Positions 24,888 through 37,245 of a stretch of DNA of 64,000 nt are shown piece by piece. The notes below the pieces were generated by a model that saw only the letters and a program-made list of their open reading frames with translations, ran no database searches and was not told the origin of the DNA. The translations under genes were made by a program, and so were the position numbers. The stretch's first letter is position 1. The number at the start of each line of letters is the position of its first letter. The stretch is from Planctomycetota bacterium (GTDB lineage: Bacteria; Planctomycetota; UBA1135; UBA2386), in assembly GCA_020638735.1 (NCBI GenBank), contig JACKHZ010000009.1, forward strand, positions 310,001 through 374,000, given 5' to 3'.

Positions 24888-27800
24888 ATGCCATGGCCGG
24901 ATATGGACGAGGCCCCCACCACCCAGGCTGTCTCGGCGCCGCTCCCCCCGGAGCTGCGGCCCTACATCGTCTTGCACGCCGAGAACGCGTCCTTGCCCAA
25001 CGGCTCGCGCTTCGGCGGACACTGGGTCAGCGCCTGGCGCTGCCGCACGCCGTTCGTGCAGATCGACCGCGCCCGCAGCCTGCCGGTCGGGCGCTGCGTG
25101 CCGTTCGCCGGCGACGGCGACCCGGCGGCGATGGCCGAGCTGCTGCGCGACGCGGCGTGCCTGATCGCCGCCGACGAGACCTGGCTGGAGGCCGCGGCGA
25201 CCGCCGGCACCAGGACCATCTACCTCGCCGACGGCCATCCGGATCGCGTCGCGCTGCCCGCCGCGTTGCGCAACTTCCGCCAGGAGAACCTGCGCGTGCT
25301 GCGCTCCGGCACCAACTTCCGTCGCGACCTGCCGCTGCGGCTGATCCACGAGGCGCTCGAGCACTTCGTGCCCGGCGTCACCGGCGACGACCGCAGCGAG
25401 AGCTCGCTGTGCCGCGCGCGGCTGCAGCCCTACATGCACGGCCGCATCGCCGACCTCGGCCACGGCGGCCACAAGGTGCACCCGGACGCGGTCGGCGTGG
25501 ACTTCTTCAAGTTCGACGAGACCGACTGGATCGGCGACGTGCGCGACCTGTGGTTCTTCGCGTCCGACAGCTTCGACTCGGTCTACTCGAGCCACTGCCT
25601 CGAGGACCTGTGGCACCCGCACCAGGCGCTCGCCGAGTGGACGCGCATCCTGAAGCCGGGCGGCCACCTCAGCCTGTTCCTGCCGCTGCGCGACTTCTAC
25701 CCCAACGTCGGCACGCCGAACGCCAACCCGGGGCACAAGGACGACTACGTGCCCGAGGACGTCGAGCAGTTCCTGCGCGATCTCGGTCACTGCGAGATCG
25801 TGCACAGCGCGCGCGTCGAGCGGGAGAACAGCTTCGAGCTGGTGGCCAGGAAGAAGGCGCGGCGCTCGTTCTTCGTGCAGCGCGAGACGCGGCCGGCGCC
25901 GCAGGTCTCGGTGCTGATCGTCGCCGACCCGTCGCACGACACCGCCGCCGACGCCGCGGCGATCTGCGCCACCGTCGCCACCGCGCAGACCGCGCTGGCC
26001 GGCTGCGAGCACGAAGTGCTGGTGCTCGACCGCACCCGCTGCGACGGCGACGCGCGGGCCGCGGTGCGCGACCTGGCGGCGCGCGACGCGCGCGTACACG
26101 TCGTCGAGGACCGCCGGCCGCTGCCGTACGGCCAGCGCTGGGAGAACCTGCGCCGGCTCGCCCGCGGCGAGGCGCTGCTGGTGCTGCAGCCCGGCACGAT
26201 GCTGGCCCCGGCGGCCGGCCCGGCGCTACGCGCGGCCCTGGCCGACGGCGCCGGTGCCGCCGTGCCGCTGACCAGCGACCCGCTCGGCCGCGCCTTCGCC
26301 GACGGGGACGCCTCGAGCAGCTGCCTCTTGCTGCCGGCGTCGGCGTGGCCGATCGGCGCGCTCGACGACAGCCCCTACTCGACGCCGCGGCTGTGGCAGG
26401 ACGTCGCGCAGCAGCGCGCGGCCGTCACCGTGCCGGGCGCACGCGCGATCTCGACGGGCGAACGCGCCCGGCCGATCGCCGCGCGCGGCCTGGCCCGCCG
26501 TCGCTTCGACGAACAGCTCGGCGCCAACGGCACCGACCCGATGCGGCCGACGCCGCCGCGCTCGATCCTGGTCGTGATGCTGCGCACGCTCGGCGACGCC
26601 GTGCTGGCCACGCCGGTGCTCGGCGCGCTGCGCCGCCGCCACCCCGACGCGCGCATCGAGGTGCTGACCGAGAAGGCCTACGCGTGGATCTTCGAACAGC
26701 ACGCCGCCGTCGACGCGGTGCTGATCGCCGACGGCATGCCCGACCGACCGTTCTTCGTCGCCGAGGACCGCGTCGTCGCCACCGCGCTCGAAGCCGGACG
26801 CCACGACCGCCTGGTGATGCTGTCGGACCGGCTGGAGAGCGTCAGCTACCACCACAGCGGCCTGACCCTGGCCGACTTCTACGCCTTGCAGGCCGGCGTG
26901 CCCGAAGCCTGCGGCCTGCCGCCGGAGCTCGCGCTGGCCGCCGCGCCGCGCGCCGCGTGGCAGCAGCGACGCCGGCAGCTCGGTCTGCAGCGCCCCTACG
27001 CGATCGTGCACACGCGCGCCGGCTGGGTCGACAAGTCGCCGCCCGCGGCGCTGCTCGAACGCATCACCGACGAACTGGCGCGCGCCGGCCTGCAGCCGGT
27101 CGTGATCGGCGGCGGCGGCGAAGGCGTCGACCACCCCGCGTCCTGCAACCTCGCCGGCCAGCTGAGCATGGCCGAGAGCGCGGCAGCGATCGCCGGCGCC
27201 GAGCTGTTCGTCGGCCCCGACTCCGGGCCGCTGCACATCGCCTCGGCGTTCGGCGTGCGCAGCCTGGCGCTGTTCGGCGGCTCGCACCTGCGCGTCGCGC
27301 CGCCGCGCGCGATCGGCTCGTGCTCGGTGCAGGCGGCGTCCTGCTGCCCTGTGCCGTGCGGCGTCACGCCGTGCCCCGAGCGCCACTGCGGCGCCAGCGG
27401 CCTGACCGCCGACGCGGTGCTGCCGCGGCTGCAGGCGGTGATCGCCGACCAGGTCGGCGAAGACGCCGAGTTCTGGGGCGAGCAGCCGGCGCTGTGCATC
27501 GCCAGCGCCGACGGCCCGACGCTGGTCGGCACCACCACCCAGCTGTTCCTCGGCACGCCGAGCCCGGTCTGCGAACCGGCGACGCGCCGCGTCGAGCAGC
27601 CCGCACGCGCCACCCCGGCACCCCGTCGCCCGCTGCCGACCGAGCTCGGCATGTTCGCGCTCGACCAGCACCGCCGCCTGCTCGAGAGCGTGCCGCCGAC
27701 CGTCGGCGCTTGCGCCGACACGCCGGCGGTGCTCGAGGCGCTGCGCGGCGGGGTCGCGCCGGAGCTCGGCTTCGACGTCGTGCGCACGCTGATGGCGCAG

Positions 27801-28439
27801 TGCCGTTCGCTCGACGACGGCCGCGCCGTGCTGCAGATGGTCGCAGCGGCGGTCGCGCACTGCGGCGCGATGATGCGTGGCCAACGCGGCCGCGCCCGCC
27901 CGGCGTTCCGCCTGCACGCGGTCGACGTGCTGCACCGGGCGCTGCACGTGCCGGTGCCGGAGCCGATGGCGTCGCGGCTGCGCGATCAGCTGTTCTCGCT
28001 CTACGAGAGCGAGATCGGCGAGTCGCCGGACCGTGAGCACGTGCTCAACGCCATCGCCGCGATGGACGACCGGCTGCCGGACGAGGCCTACGCGACGCGG
28101 CTGCACACGATGCTGCTCGAGCACCTGGGCGACGGCGAGTCGCACCACGTGCAGACGCTGCGCCAGGCGACGTTGCTGCGCAAGCTGCAAGACCTGGAGG
28201 CGGCGATCGCGCTGCTCGAACGGCACCTCGAGGCCGTGCCGCCGCAGGCCACAGTCGATGTCGCCGAGACGCGCTTCCTGCGCGGCACCTGCCTGGTCGC
28301 GACCGGCCAGCCCGAGCTGGCGCTCGACGACATGCGCTTCGCGGCGCGCTCGCTCGCCAGCGACAACGACCGCGGCACCGCTGCGCAGATCGTCGCCAGG
28401 CTGGAGCGCCACCTCGGCGCGCCGATCGGCAGCGCATGA
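24888..28439 (+). CDS. Giant multidomain protein: methyltransferase, GT2-like, GT9 and TPR-like domains
   Basis: 1183 residues. In order: residues 20-170 resemble the C-terminal half of a GT9 domain whose donor-site motif is degenerate (IAADETWLEA where the active copy has VGPDSGPLHIA). Residues 183-310 are a class I methyltransferase (HGRIADLGHGGH, RILKPGGHLSLFLP). Residues 337-545 are GT2-like (QVSVLIVADPS). Residues 554-855 are a complete GT9/heptosyltransferase (VMLRTLGDAVLATPVLG, GPDSGPLHIASAFG). Residues 920-1183 are helical, TPR-like. A second possible start is the ATG at 24903. It is coupled (ATGA) to the GT4 gene. It probably builds and modifies a surface glycan; the domain order is unusual. 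Confidence 0.8.
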   Translation: MPWPDMDEAPTTQAVSAPLPPELRPYIVLHAENASLPNGSRFGGHWVSAWRCRTPFVQIDRARSLPVGRCVPFAGDGDPAAMAELLRDAACLIAADETWLEAAATAGTRTIYLADGHPDRVALPAALRNFRQENLRVLRSGTNFRRDLPLRLIHEALEHFVPGVTGDDRSESSLCRARLQPYMHGRIADLGHGGHKVHPDAVGVDFFKFDETDWIGDVRDLWFFASDSFDSVYSSHCLEDLWHPHQALAEWTRILKPGGHLSLFLPLRDFYPNVGTPNANPGHKDDYVPEDVEQFLRDLGHCEIVHSARVERENSFELVARKKARRSFFVQRETRPAPQVSVLIVADPSHDTAADAAAICATVATAQTALAGCEHEVLVLDRTRCDGDARAAVRDLAARDARVHVVEDRRPLPYGQRWENLRRLARGEALLVLQPGTMLAPAAGPALRAALADGAGAAVPLTSDPLGRAFADGDASSSCLLLPASAWPIGALDDSPYSTPRLWQDVAQQRAAVTVPGARAISTGERARPIAARGLARRRFDEQLGANGTDPMRPTPPRSILVVMLRTLGDAVLATPVLGALRRRHPDARIEVLTEKAYAWIFEQHAAVDAVLIADGMPDRPFFVAEDRVVATALEAGRHDRLVMLSDRLESVSYHHSGLTLADFYALQAGVPEACGLPPELALAAAPRAAWQQRRRQLGLQRPYAIVHTRAGWVDKSPPAALLERITDELARAGLQPVVIGGGGEGVDHPASCNLAGQLSMAESAAAIAGAELFVGPDSGPLHIASAFGVRSLALFGGSHLRVAPPRAIGSCSVQAASCCPVPCGVTPCPERHCGASGLTADAVLPRLQAVIADQVGEDAEFWGEQPALCIASADGPTLVGTTTQLFLGTPSPVCEPATRRVEQPARATPAPRRPLPTELGMFALDQHRRLLESVPPTVGACADTPAVLEALRGGVAPELGFDVVRTLMAQCRSLDDGRAVLQMVAAAVAHCGAMMRGQRGRARPAFRLHAVDVLHRALHVPVPEPMASRLRDQLFSLYESEIGESPDREHVLNAIAAMDDRLPDEAYATRLHTMLLEHLGDGESHHVQTLRQATLLRKLQDLEAAIALLERHLEAVPPQATVDVAETRFLRGTCLVATGQPELALDDMRFAARSLASDNDRGTAAQIVARLERHLGAPIGSA

Positions 28440-29620
28440 ACCACGCGCCTGCAGACGACCACACGCCGCCGCTGCACTTCCGCGGCGTCGTGCTCGGCCC
28501 GTCCGGCTTCGCCGCGCAGGGCCGCGAGTGGCTGTCGCTGCTCGACGCGATCGGCCTCGCGCCGTCGCTGCACGGCGCCCGGCTGGGCGCCCTGGACGGC
28601 GGCGAGACCGCCGACGAACGCGCCTGCATCACCCGCGCCGCGGCGCGCGCGCCGGGCCGCGGCCGCGTCACCGTGCACCACGTGCTGCCGCCGCACTTCG
28701 CGCCCGACCCGGGCGCGCTCGCCGACGTCGTCGTCACGGTGTTCGAGACCACGTCGCTGCCACAGGGCTGGGGCGGGCAACTCGCTCGCGCCGCGGCGCT
28801 GGTCGTGCCCGCGCCCGAGATCGCCGCGGCGTTCGTCGCCGGCGGGGTGCCGGAGCAGCGCGTGCACTCGATCGCGCCCCCGGTCGCGACGGCGCCGTTC
28901 CTGCGGCCGGCCACTCCGTGGGCCGCCCTGCCCCCGCGTCGCCCTGGCGTGCGCCGGCTGCTGACGGTCGGCGACTGGTCGCTGCGCAAGGGCTTCGACG
29001 TGCTGCTGCCGGCGTTCGCGCGCGCGTGCCGACAGGACGAGGCCGAACTGATCGTCAAGGTGGTGCCGCGCGCCGACCTCGACCGGCAAGAACTCGAACG
29101 ACACTGCCGCCGCGTCGTGCAGCGCTGCGCCGCCGGCCCGGCGCCGCAGGTGCACGTCGTCGACGCGCTGCTGCCCGCCGACCAGCTGCCGCAGCTCTAC
29201 GCCGCCTGCGACGCGCTGGTGCTGGCGAGCCGCGGCGAAGGCTGGGGCCGGCCGGTGCACGAGGCGCTGCTGTGCGGCCTGCCGGTCGTCGCCACCGACG
29301 CCGGCGCGTTGGCGACGCTGCTGCCCGACGAGCGGGTCGGCTTTCCGGTCGCGACGAGGCGCGCGCCGGTCAGCGCTGCAGCGGCGCACGAGACGCCGGT
29401 GTTCGCCGGCCAGCAGTGGTGGGAACCCGACCCCGACGACCTCACCCGCCAGCTGCAGCGCTGCGTGCGCGATCCCGACGAGGCCGCGGCCCGCGGCCGT
29501 CGCGGACGCGAGCACGTGCTGGCGCTGTGCGAGCCGCAGCGCGTCGCGGCGCAGTTCTGCCGCGTGCTCGACGCAGTCGCCCGGGCTTCGTCGCGCCCGG
29601 AGGTGCTGTCATGTCGCTGA
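28436..29620 (+). CDS. Family 4 glycosyltransferase
   Basis: 394 residues. The C-terminal Rossmann half contains SRGEGWGRPVHEAL, with the E-x7-E motif of GT4/GT-B enzymes, followed by CGLPVVATDAGA. The N-terminal half is acceptor-binding and less conserved. The start overlaps the stop of the upstream fusion gene by 4 bp, and its own end overlaps the next gene by 10 bp, so it is embedded in a tight operon. Predicted cytoplasmic retaining glycosyltransferase acting on the same glycan as its neighbours; sugar specificity unknown. Confidence 0.87.
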   Translation: MNHAPADDHTPPLHFRGVVLGPSGFAAQGREWLSLLDAIGLAPSLHGARLGALDGGETADERACITRAAARAPGRGRVTVHHVLPPHFAPDPGALADVVVTVFETTSLPQGWGGQLARAAALVVPAPEIAAAFVAGGVPEQRVHSIAPPVATAPFLRPATPWAALPPRRPGVRRLLTVGDWSLRKGFDVLLPAFARACRQDEAELIVKVVPRADLDRQELERHCRRVVQRCAAGPAPQVHVVDALLPADQLPQLYAACDALVLASRGEGWGRPVHEALLCGLPVVATDAGALATLLPDERVGFPVATRRAPVSAAAAHETPVFAGQQWWEPDPDDLTRQLQRCVRDPDEAAARGRRGREHVLALCEPQRVAAQFCRVLDAVARASSRPEVLSCR

Positions 29621-30429
29621 GCCGACCGCTGCCCGCCGGCGCCCGCCGCGCCTACACGCGCTGCCTCGAGGGTACCTGCGCCGAATCCGACTGCCCGCAG
29701 TGCCAACCCGAGCAGGCGCTCGAACGGTTCTTCGCCGAGGTGCACGAGGGCCGCCGCGAACACCTCCGCGACCTGATCGCGCAGCCGCTGCTGCTCTATC
29801 ACGTGCCGCGCTCCGGCGGCACCTTCCTGGCCGAGGTCTTCGAGCAGCTCGAGCTGCTGGTGCTGCGCCCCGACTACCCGCGCGATGCCGAGCTGCTCGA
29901 CGAGCTGCTGCGGCGGGGCGAACGACGGGGCGTGCTGGCGCTGGCGCACAGCGCCGCGGCGGTCAAGGCCCGCAACCCGGACGTCGACTTCCTCGAATAC
30001 GGCGCCTGCTGGCGCGACCCGGCCGAGATCTGCGCGTCGGAATACCACGGCATCCGCAACGCGAAGCCCGGGCACCACCTGTTCACCCACCACTTGCGCG
30101 CGCAGTGCCTGGCCTGCGACTCGGTCGCCGACTGGGTCGAGCGGTACGGGCGCGGCAACCCGGTCAGCGCCGTGCTCGGCGACGACCGGCCGCCGATGCT
30201 GCGCGCCAGCAGCTACGCCGCGGACGTCGGCGCGATGCTGGAGCTGGTCACCGGCGAACACTTCGACCTGGTCGCCGACTTCGGCTTCGACCCCGACAGC
30301 CTGCGCCCCGGGCGCTGGGTGGTCGGCGCCGACCGCCGCGAGCTGGTCCGCCTGCGCGAGCTCAACCGCCGCGACCACGAGCTGTGCGCGACCTGGCTGC
30401 AGCGCCCGGCCCCGGCCGGCGCGCGCTGA
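29611..30429 (+). CDS. Sulfotransferase-like protein
   Basis: 272 residues. HVPRSGGTFLAEVFE (about residues 53-67) matches the 5'-phosphosulfate-binding loop of sulfotransferases, which normally reads R-S-G-S/T-T. A later R/S-rich region could be the 3'-phosphate site but is not clear. The N-terminus carries a cysteine-rich stretch (CLEGTCAESDCPQC), which is not typical of the family and might bind metal. The start at 29611 has GGAGGT upstream. Sulfation of the operon's glycan is a reasonable guess; the family call is moderate. Confidence 0.6.
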   Translation: MSLSRPLPAGARRAYTRCLEGTCAESDCPQCQPEQALERFFAEVHEGRREHLRDLIAQPLLLYHVPRSGGTFLAEVFEQLELLVLRPDYPRDAELLDELLRRGERRGVLALAHSAAAVKARNPDVDFLEYGACWRDPAEICASEYHGIRNAKPGHHLFTHHLRAQCLACDSVADWVERYGRGNPVSAVLGDDRPPMLRASSYAADVGAMLELVTGEHFDLVADFGFDPDSLRPGRWVVGADRRELVRLRELNRRDHELCATWLQRPAPAGAR

Positions 30430-30514
30430 ACCGCCCGGTCGCATCGACGCTTCGGCGGCCGCCGTCTCAAGCCGGGACCGCCCGCGCACCGATGAACGGA
30501 CCAGAGAGAGGCCC

Positions 30515-31612
30515 GTGACCAAGCGCGATCACCAACAGCTGACCCAGCAGTACAGCACGTGGGGCGACAAGCTCCTGCAACACACCGACGTGTTGCACGC
30601 GATCCAGAACGAGCGCACGTTCCGGCCGATCACGGTGCAGCTGGCGCCGTGCGAGGTCTGCGACAGCGACTGCCCGTTCTGCTCGGTGGCGGCGCGGCCG
30701 CTGCACAGCTACATGCCGTTCGCGGCGATCCAGCAGGCGCTGCGCGACCTGCGCGCGCTCGGCGCCAAGAGCCTCGAGCTGACCGGCGGCGGCAACCCGC
30801 TGCTCTACCGCGACCGCAAGAGCGGCGAGACGCTCAACGACGTGATCCGCTTCGCCGCCGGGCTCGGCTACGAAATCGGCGTCATCACCAACAGCCACGA
30901 CCTGAAGAAGCTCGACCGTTCGGTGCACGCGCTGCTGAAGTGGGTGCGCGTCAGCCTGATCCAGCTCGACGAGGGCCGGGAGCCCGAGGACTACGACTTC
31001 CACGGCTTCCCCGAGGAGCGCCTCGGCTTCAGCTACATCATCTACGACGGCACCGACGCGAGCCCGCGCAAGCGTCGACCGAGCGCCGGCACGACCGTGC
31101 AGTCGATCGAGCGCATGGTGCGGCTCGTCGACCTGCACCCGAAGGTCAAGTTCGTGCGCATCGCCGGCAACTGCCTGATCAAGGGCAACAACAAGGCGGT
31201 CGCCGACAAGTGGCGCGAGGTCATCGAGACGCTCGACGCGCACGGCAAGATGTTCTTGAAGGACATCGGCGACGACGACTCGCCGTTCGCCGGCGGCTGC
31301 TACGTCGGCGCGATCCGGCCGTACCTCGCCGCGTCGCCGACCGGCGACGGCAGCTACCACGTCTACACCTGCACCAGCCACGTGCTGCAGCAGCGCACCT
31401 ACGACCTGCGGCACAGCCTCGGCACCACCGACCAGATCCCGGCGATCTGGGCGCGCATGAGCGAGAGCTACCGGCTGTTCGGCTTCCCCTACCAGATCGA
31501 CGGCAACGGCGGCTGCGGCTGGGACGCGACCTGCAAGTTCTGCTTCTACCGGTTCAACAACCAGATCCTGCACACGGTGGCGCATGAGATGCCCGACAAG
31601 AACTTCGCCTGA
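30515..31612 (+). CDS. Radical SAM protein with extra C-terminal cysteine motif
   Basis: 365 residues from a GTG start at 30515, preceded by AGAGAGG; no in-frame ATG is available upstream. The radical SAM motif is CDSDCPFC (CX3CX2C, about residues 51-58), followed by LTGGGNPLLY, the SAM-binding glycine region. Near the C-terminus CGWDATCKFCFYRF gives a second cysteine set (CX5CX2C), and other cysteines (GGCYVG, YTCTSH) lie between, so an auxiliary iron-sulfur cluster is plausible. It sits in a glycosyltransferase operon and overlaps the next methyltransferase gene by 29 bp. Substrate unknown. Confidence 0.82.
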   Translation: MTKRDHQQLTQQYSTWGDKLLQHTDVLHAIQNERTFRPITVQLAPCEVCDSDCPFCSVAARPLHSYMPFAAIQQALRDLRALGAKSLELTGGGNPLLYRDRKSGETLNDVIRFAAGLGYEIGVITNSHDLKKLDRSVHALLKWVRVSLIQLDEGREPEDYDFHGFPEERLGFSYIIYDGTDASPRKRRPSAGTTVQSIERMVRLVDLHPKVKFVRIAGNCLIKGNNKAVADKWREVIETLDAHGKMFLKDIGDDDSPFAGGCYVGAIRPYLAASPTGDGSYHVYTCTSHVLQQRTYDLRHSLGTTDQIPAIWARMSESYRLFGFPYQIDGNGGCGWDATCKFCFYRFNNQILHTVAHEMPDKNFA

Positions 31613-32213
31613 GCAGGCGTTCGGGGAGTCGTACTACGCGACCGCCAACTACAGCCACTACCTGTCGAAGGGCGAGCGCTACTGGCACCTCGCGCGCGAC
31701 CTGTCCGAGCTGCTCGACAAGGTCTCTGCCTGGCAGGGCGTCGAGCGCATGCTCGACTTCGGCTGCGGCCCGGGCTTCCTGGTGCAGGGCTTCCAGCGGC
31801 TCGGCAAGAAGGCGAGCGGCTGCGACATCAGCGAGTGGTCGGTGCGCTACGGCGGCGAGACGCTCGGCATCCCGTTCCTGCGGCTGCCGGAGCAGATCGA
31901 CTGGAGCACGCGCTGGTCGATGGTCACCGCGCTCGACGTGCTCGAGCACATGGACGACGACGACGTCGCCGCGTTCCTCGCCGGACTCGACACCGAGCTG
32001 CTGGTGGTGCGCATCCCGCTGGCCGAACGCGACGGCGGCCGCTTCGTGCTGCCGGTGTCCGAGGCCGACCCCACCCACGTCAACCGCAAGACCGCGGCCA
32101 GCTGGGATCGCCTGCTGCGCAGCCACGGCTTCGCGCCCTGGCTGGTGCTGAACCTGTCCACCATCTGGGAATCCGCGGGCGTGCTCAGCCGCGTCTACAA
32201 GAAGCAACCATGA
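31584..32213 (+). CDS. Class I SAM-dependent methyltransferase
   Basis: 209 residues. Motif I is MLDFGCGPGFL and the following acidic strand SGCDISEW positions the SAM ribose. The post-motif segment VTALDVLEHMDDDD is typical of Methyltransf_11/23 proteins. It overlaps the radical SAM gene by 29 bp and the next gene by 4 bp (ATGA), so translation is likely coupled. It probably methylates a glycan or nucleotide-sugar intermediate made by the operon. Confidence 0.83.
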   Translation: MRCPTRTSPEQAFGESYYATANYSHYLSKGERYWHLARDLSELLDKVSAWQGVERMLDFGCGPGFLVQGFQRLGKKASGCDISEWSVRYGGETLGIPFLRLPEQIDWSTRWSMVTALDVLEHMDDDDVAAFLAGLDTELLVVRIPLAERDGGRFVLPVSEADPTHVNRKTAASWDRLLRSHGFAPWLVLNLSTIWESAGVLSRVYKKQP

Positions 32214-32899
32214 CCGAACCGCTGCTCTGCACCATCCCCTACTGCGGCCGCCTCAACTACCTGAGGATGCTGCTGGCGACGCTGCGCGAAGCCGACGACA
32301 TCGAGCGCACCCGGGTGCTGATCTACAAGACGCGGCCGGGGCTCGACGTGCCCGAGAAGCTGCTGCGCGGCCTCGACGCGCAGGTCGTCGAGCTGGACCT
32401 CGGCGCGCACAAGAACCGGCTCGCCCACCACTCGGTGTGGCAGCACGTGTTCGTCAACCACTACGAGCACGACCACCTGCTCAGCTTCGACTGCGACGCC
32501 GCGGTGCACCCGTGGGCGCTGGTCAAGACGCGCGAGATGATCGAGCGCTTCCCCGACCTCGGCATGGGCTGCCTGTTCAACCAGGAGTCCTACGTCGACA
32601 TCGACTTCGGCGACCCGCTCTACTTCTTGAAGCGGCAGATCGGCTTCCTCGGCGTCGTCATGTCGCGCAAGGTCGTGGCGATGATGTGGGACAAGCCGTC
32701 CGTCGACAGCATCTACTCCAAGGCCTGCGTCGAGGCCGGCCTGAAGATCTACTGCACGCGTACGTCGTTCGTGGAGCACCTCGGCTGGGAGGGGCTCAAC
32801 AGCCCGGACTGGACGCTGGGCCTGCCCGAGGGCGACCGCATGCCCGACGGCCAGATCCGCATCGCGCGGGCGCGGCGGTTCATGTCGGAGTACCAGTGA
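32210..32899 (+). CDS. GT-A-fold glycosyltransferase-like protein
   Basis: 229 residues. It starts LLCTIPYCGRLNYL and has LLSFDCDAAVHP, a DxD-type metal/nucleotide-sugar motif in the expected position for a GT-A domain. The later FLGVVMSRKVVAMM and HLGWEGL fit the acceptor-side half. It is the last gene of the rightward operon and converges on the PrkA-DUF444 gene 35 bp away. Family is unclear (GT2-like or a divergent family), so only the fold class is proposed. Confidence 0.68.
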   Translation: MTEPLLCTIPYCGRLNYLRMLLATLREADDIERTRVLIYKTRPGLDVPEKLLRGLDAQVVELDLGAHKNRLAHHSVWQHVFVNHYEHDHLLSFDCDAAVHPWALVKTREMIERFPDLGMGCLFNQESYVDIDFGDPLYFLKRQIGFLGVVMSRKVVAMMWDKPSVDSIYSKACVEAGLKIYCTRTSFVEHLGWEGLNSPDWTLGLPEGDRMPDGQIRIARARRFMSEYQ

Positions 32900-32933
32900 C
32901 CGGCGCGGCGGGCTCCGCGGCCCGCGCCGCGAC

Positions 32934-36062
<3,129 letters not shown>

Positions 36063-36160
36063 GCCTGCACCTCTCGGGTCGAGACCAGCCCCGCCCATGG
36101 GAGACCTGCCATGGTATCGGACCTTCCCGCATCCGGCATGAACGATTTGCATCGGCCTGC

Positions 36161-36166
36161 TACCCT
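36161..36166 (+). promoter_or_regulatory. Putative -10 box TACCCT, leaderless start
   Basis: GC-TACCCT lies 6 nt before the ATG at 36173 with no ribosome binding site between. It lies in the 110-bp divergent region shared with the PrkA-DUF444 gene. Confidence 0.5.
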
Positions 36167-36172
36167 CAGGCG

Positions 36173-37231
36173 ATGCTCAACGGCTCCGTCCGCGGCGCGC
36201 GCCGCTCGCTCCGCACCCCCACCGTGCTCCTGGCGCTGCTGTCGCTCGCCGCGTGCGGCAGTCCCGCCGGCGTCTCCGGCCCGGTCGACGGCGCCGCCGC
36301 GATGGCGCACGTGGAGAAGATCGTCGCCATCGGCCCGCGCCCGTTCGGCTCGCAGAACCTCGCCAAGGCCGCCGACTACATCGAGTCGCAGGTGACCGCA
36401 CTCGGGCTGAAGCTGCAGCGCCACGAGGTCGAGCTGGAGAAGGAGAAGAAGCTGGTCCGCAACCTGTGGACGCAGATCGACGGCGAGGACCCGGCGAGCG
36501 GCCCGATCCTGATGCTCGGCGCCCACTACGACACCAAGCTCGCCGACGGCCACGACGACGCCGCGCACAACTTCCCGTTCGTCGGCGCGATCGACGGCAC
36601 CGGCGCGCCGGCGATCCTGCTCGAGCTGGCCCGCGTGCTGAAGGCGCAGAAGCCGAAGTGCAACGTCTGGCTCTACTGGATCGACGCCGAGGAGTCGATC
36701 GACTGGGTCTGGAACGACGCGCGCGCGCTGCTCGGCAGCGACGCCTTCTGCAAGAAGCTGCAGGCCGACGGCACGCTGAAGCGCGTCAAGGCGTTCGTGC
36801 TGCTCGACCTGATGGGCTCGAAGAACGTCAAGTTCGACAAGGACGGCGAGAGCAGCTCCAAGCTGATGGCGATGTTCGACGAGGCCGGCGTGGCGATGGG
36901 CATCGGCGAGCGCATGTTCCAGTTCCCGACGCAGCAGACGATCCGCTGGTGCACCGAGAACGGTCGCGACTGGGGCATCAAGGACGACCACCTCAGCTTC
37001 AAGAAGCGCGGCGTGCCGAGCATGTTGCTGATCGACTTCCAGCTGCGCATCCCGCCGCAGAACCAGAACCTGAATGCCGGCCAGCAGCCGGAGATCGACC
37101 CGAACTACGAGCAGTGGTGGCACTCGCCGGACGACACGCCGGCGGCGATGGACGCCGACTCGCTGGCCATCGCCGGCAACCTGGTGATGAAGGCCTTCCC
37201 CAAGCTCGAATCCTTCGTTCTCGGCAAGTGA
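36173..37231 (+). CDS. Glutaminyl-cyclase-like M28 family lipoprotein (copy 1)
   Basis: 352 residues. A signal sequence ends in the lipobox LSLAAC, so it is probably anchored facing the periplasm. The fold is M28/animal-type glutaminyl cyclase. Residues equivalent to the human QC zinc ligands are Asp141 (GAIDGTG), Glu174 (DAEES) and His317 (WWHS). The catalytic equivalents are Glu173, Asp212 (LLDLMG), Asp272 (DDH) and Trp316. All are present, which argues for cyclisation of N-terminal Gln to pyroglutamate rather than aminopeptidase activity. It is followed after 14 bp by a paralogue. See findings for the matching signal-peptide bias. Confidence 0.82.
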   Translation: MLNGSVRGARRSLRTPTVLLALLSLAACGSPAGVSGPVDGAAAMAHVEKIVAIGPRPFGSQNLAKAADYIESQVTALGLKLQRHEVELEKEKKLVRNLWTQIDGEDPASGPILMLGAHYDTKLADGHDDAAHNFPFVGAIDGTGAPAILLELARVLKAQKPKCNVWLYWIDAEESIDWVWNDARALLGSDAFCKKLQADGTLKRVKAFVLLDLMGSKNVKFDKDGESSSKLMAMFDEAGVAMGIGERMFQFPTQQTIRWCTENGRDWGIKDDHLSFKKRGVPSMLLIDFQLRIPPQNQNLNAGQQPEIDPNYEQWWHSPDDTPAAMDADSLAIAGNLVMKAFPKLESFVLGK

Positions 37232-37245
37232 GGTCAGGCACCGCG

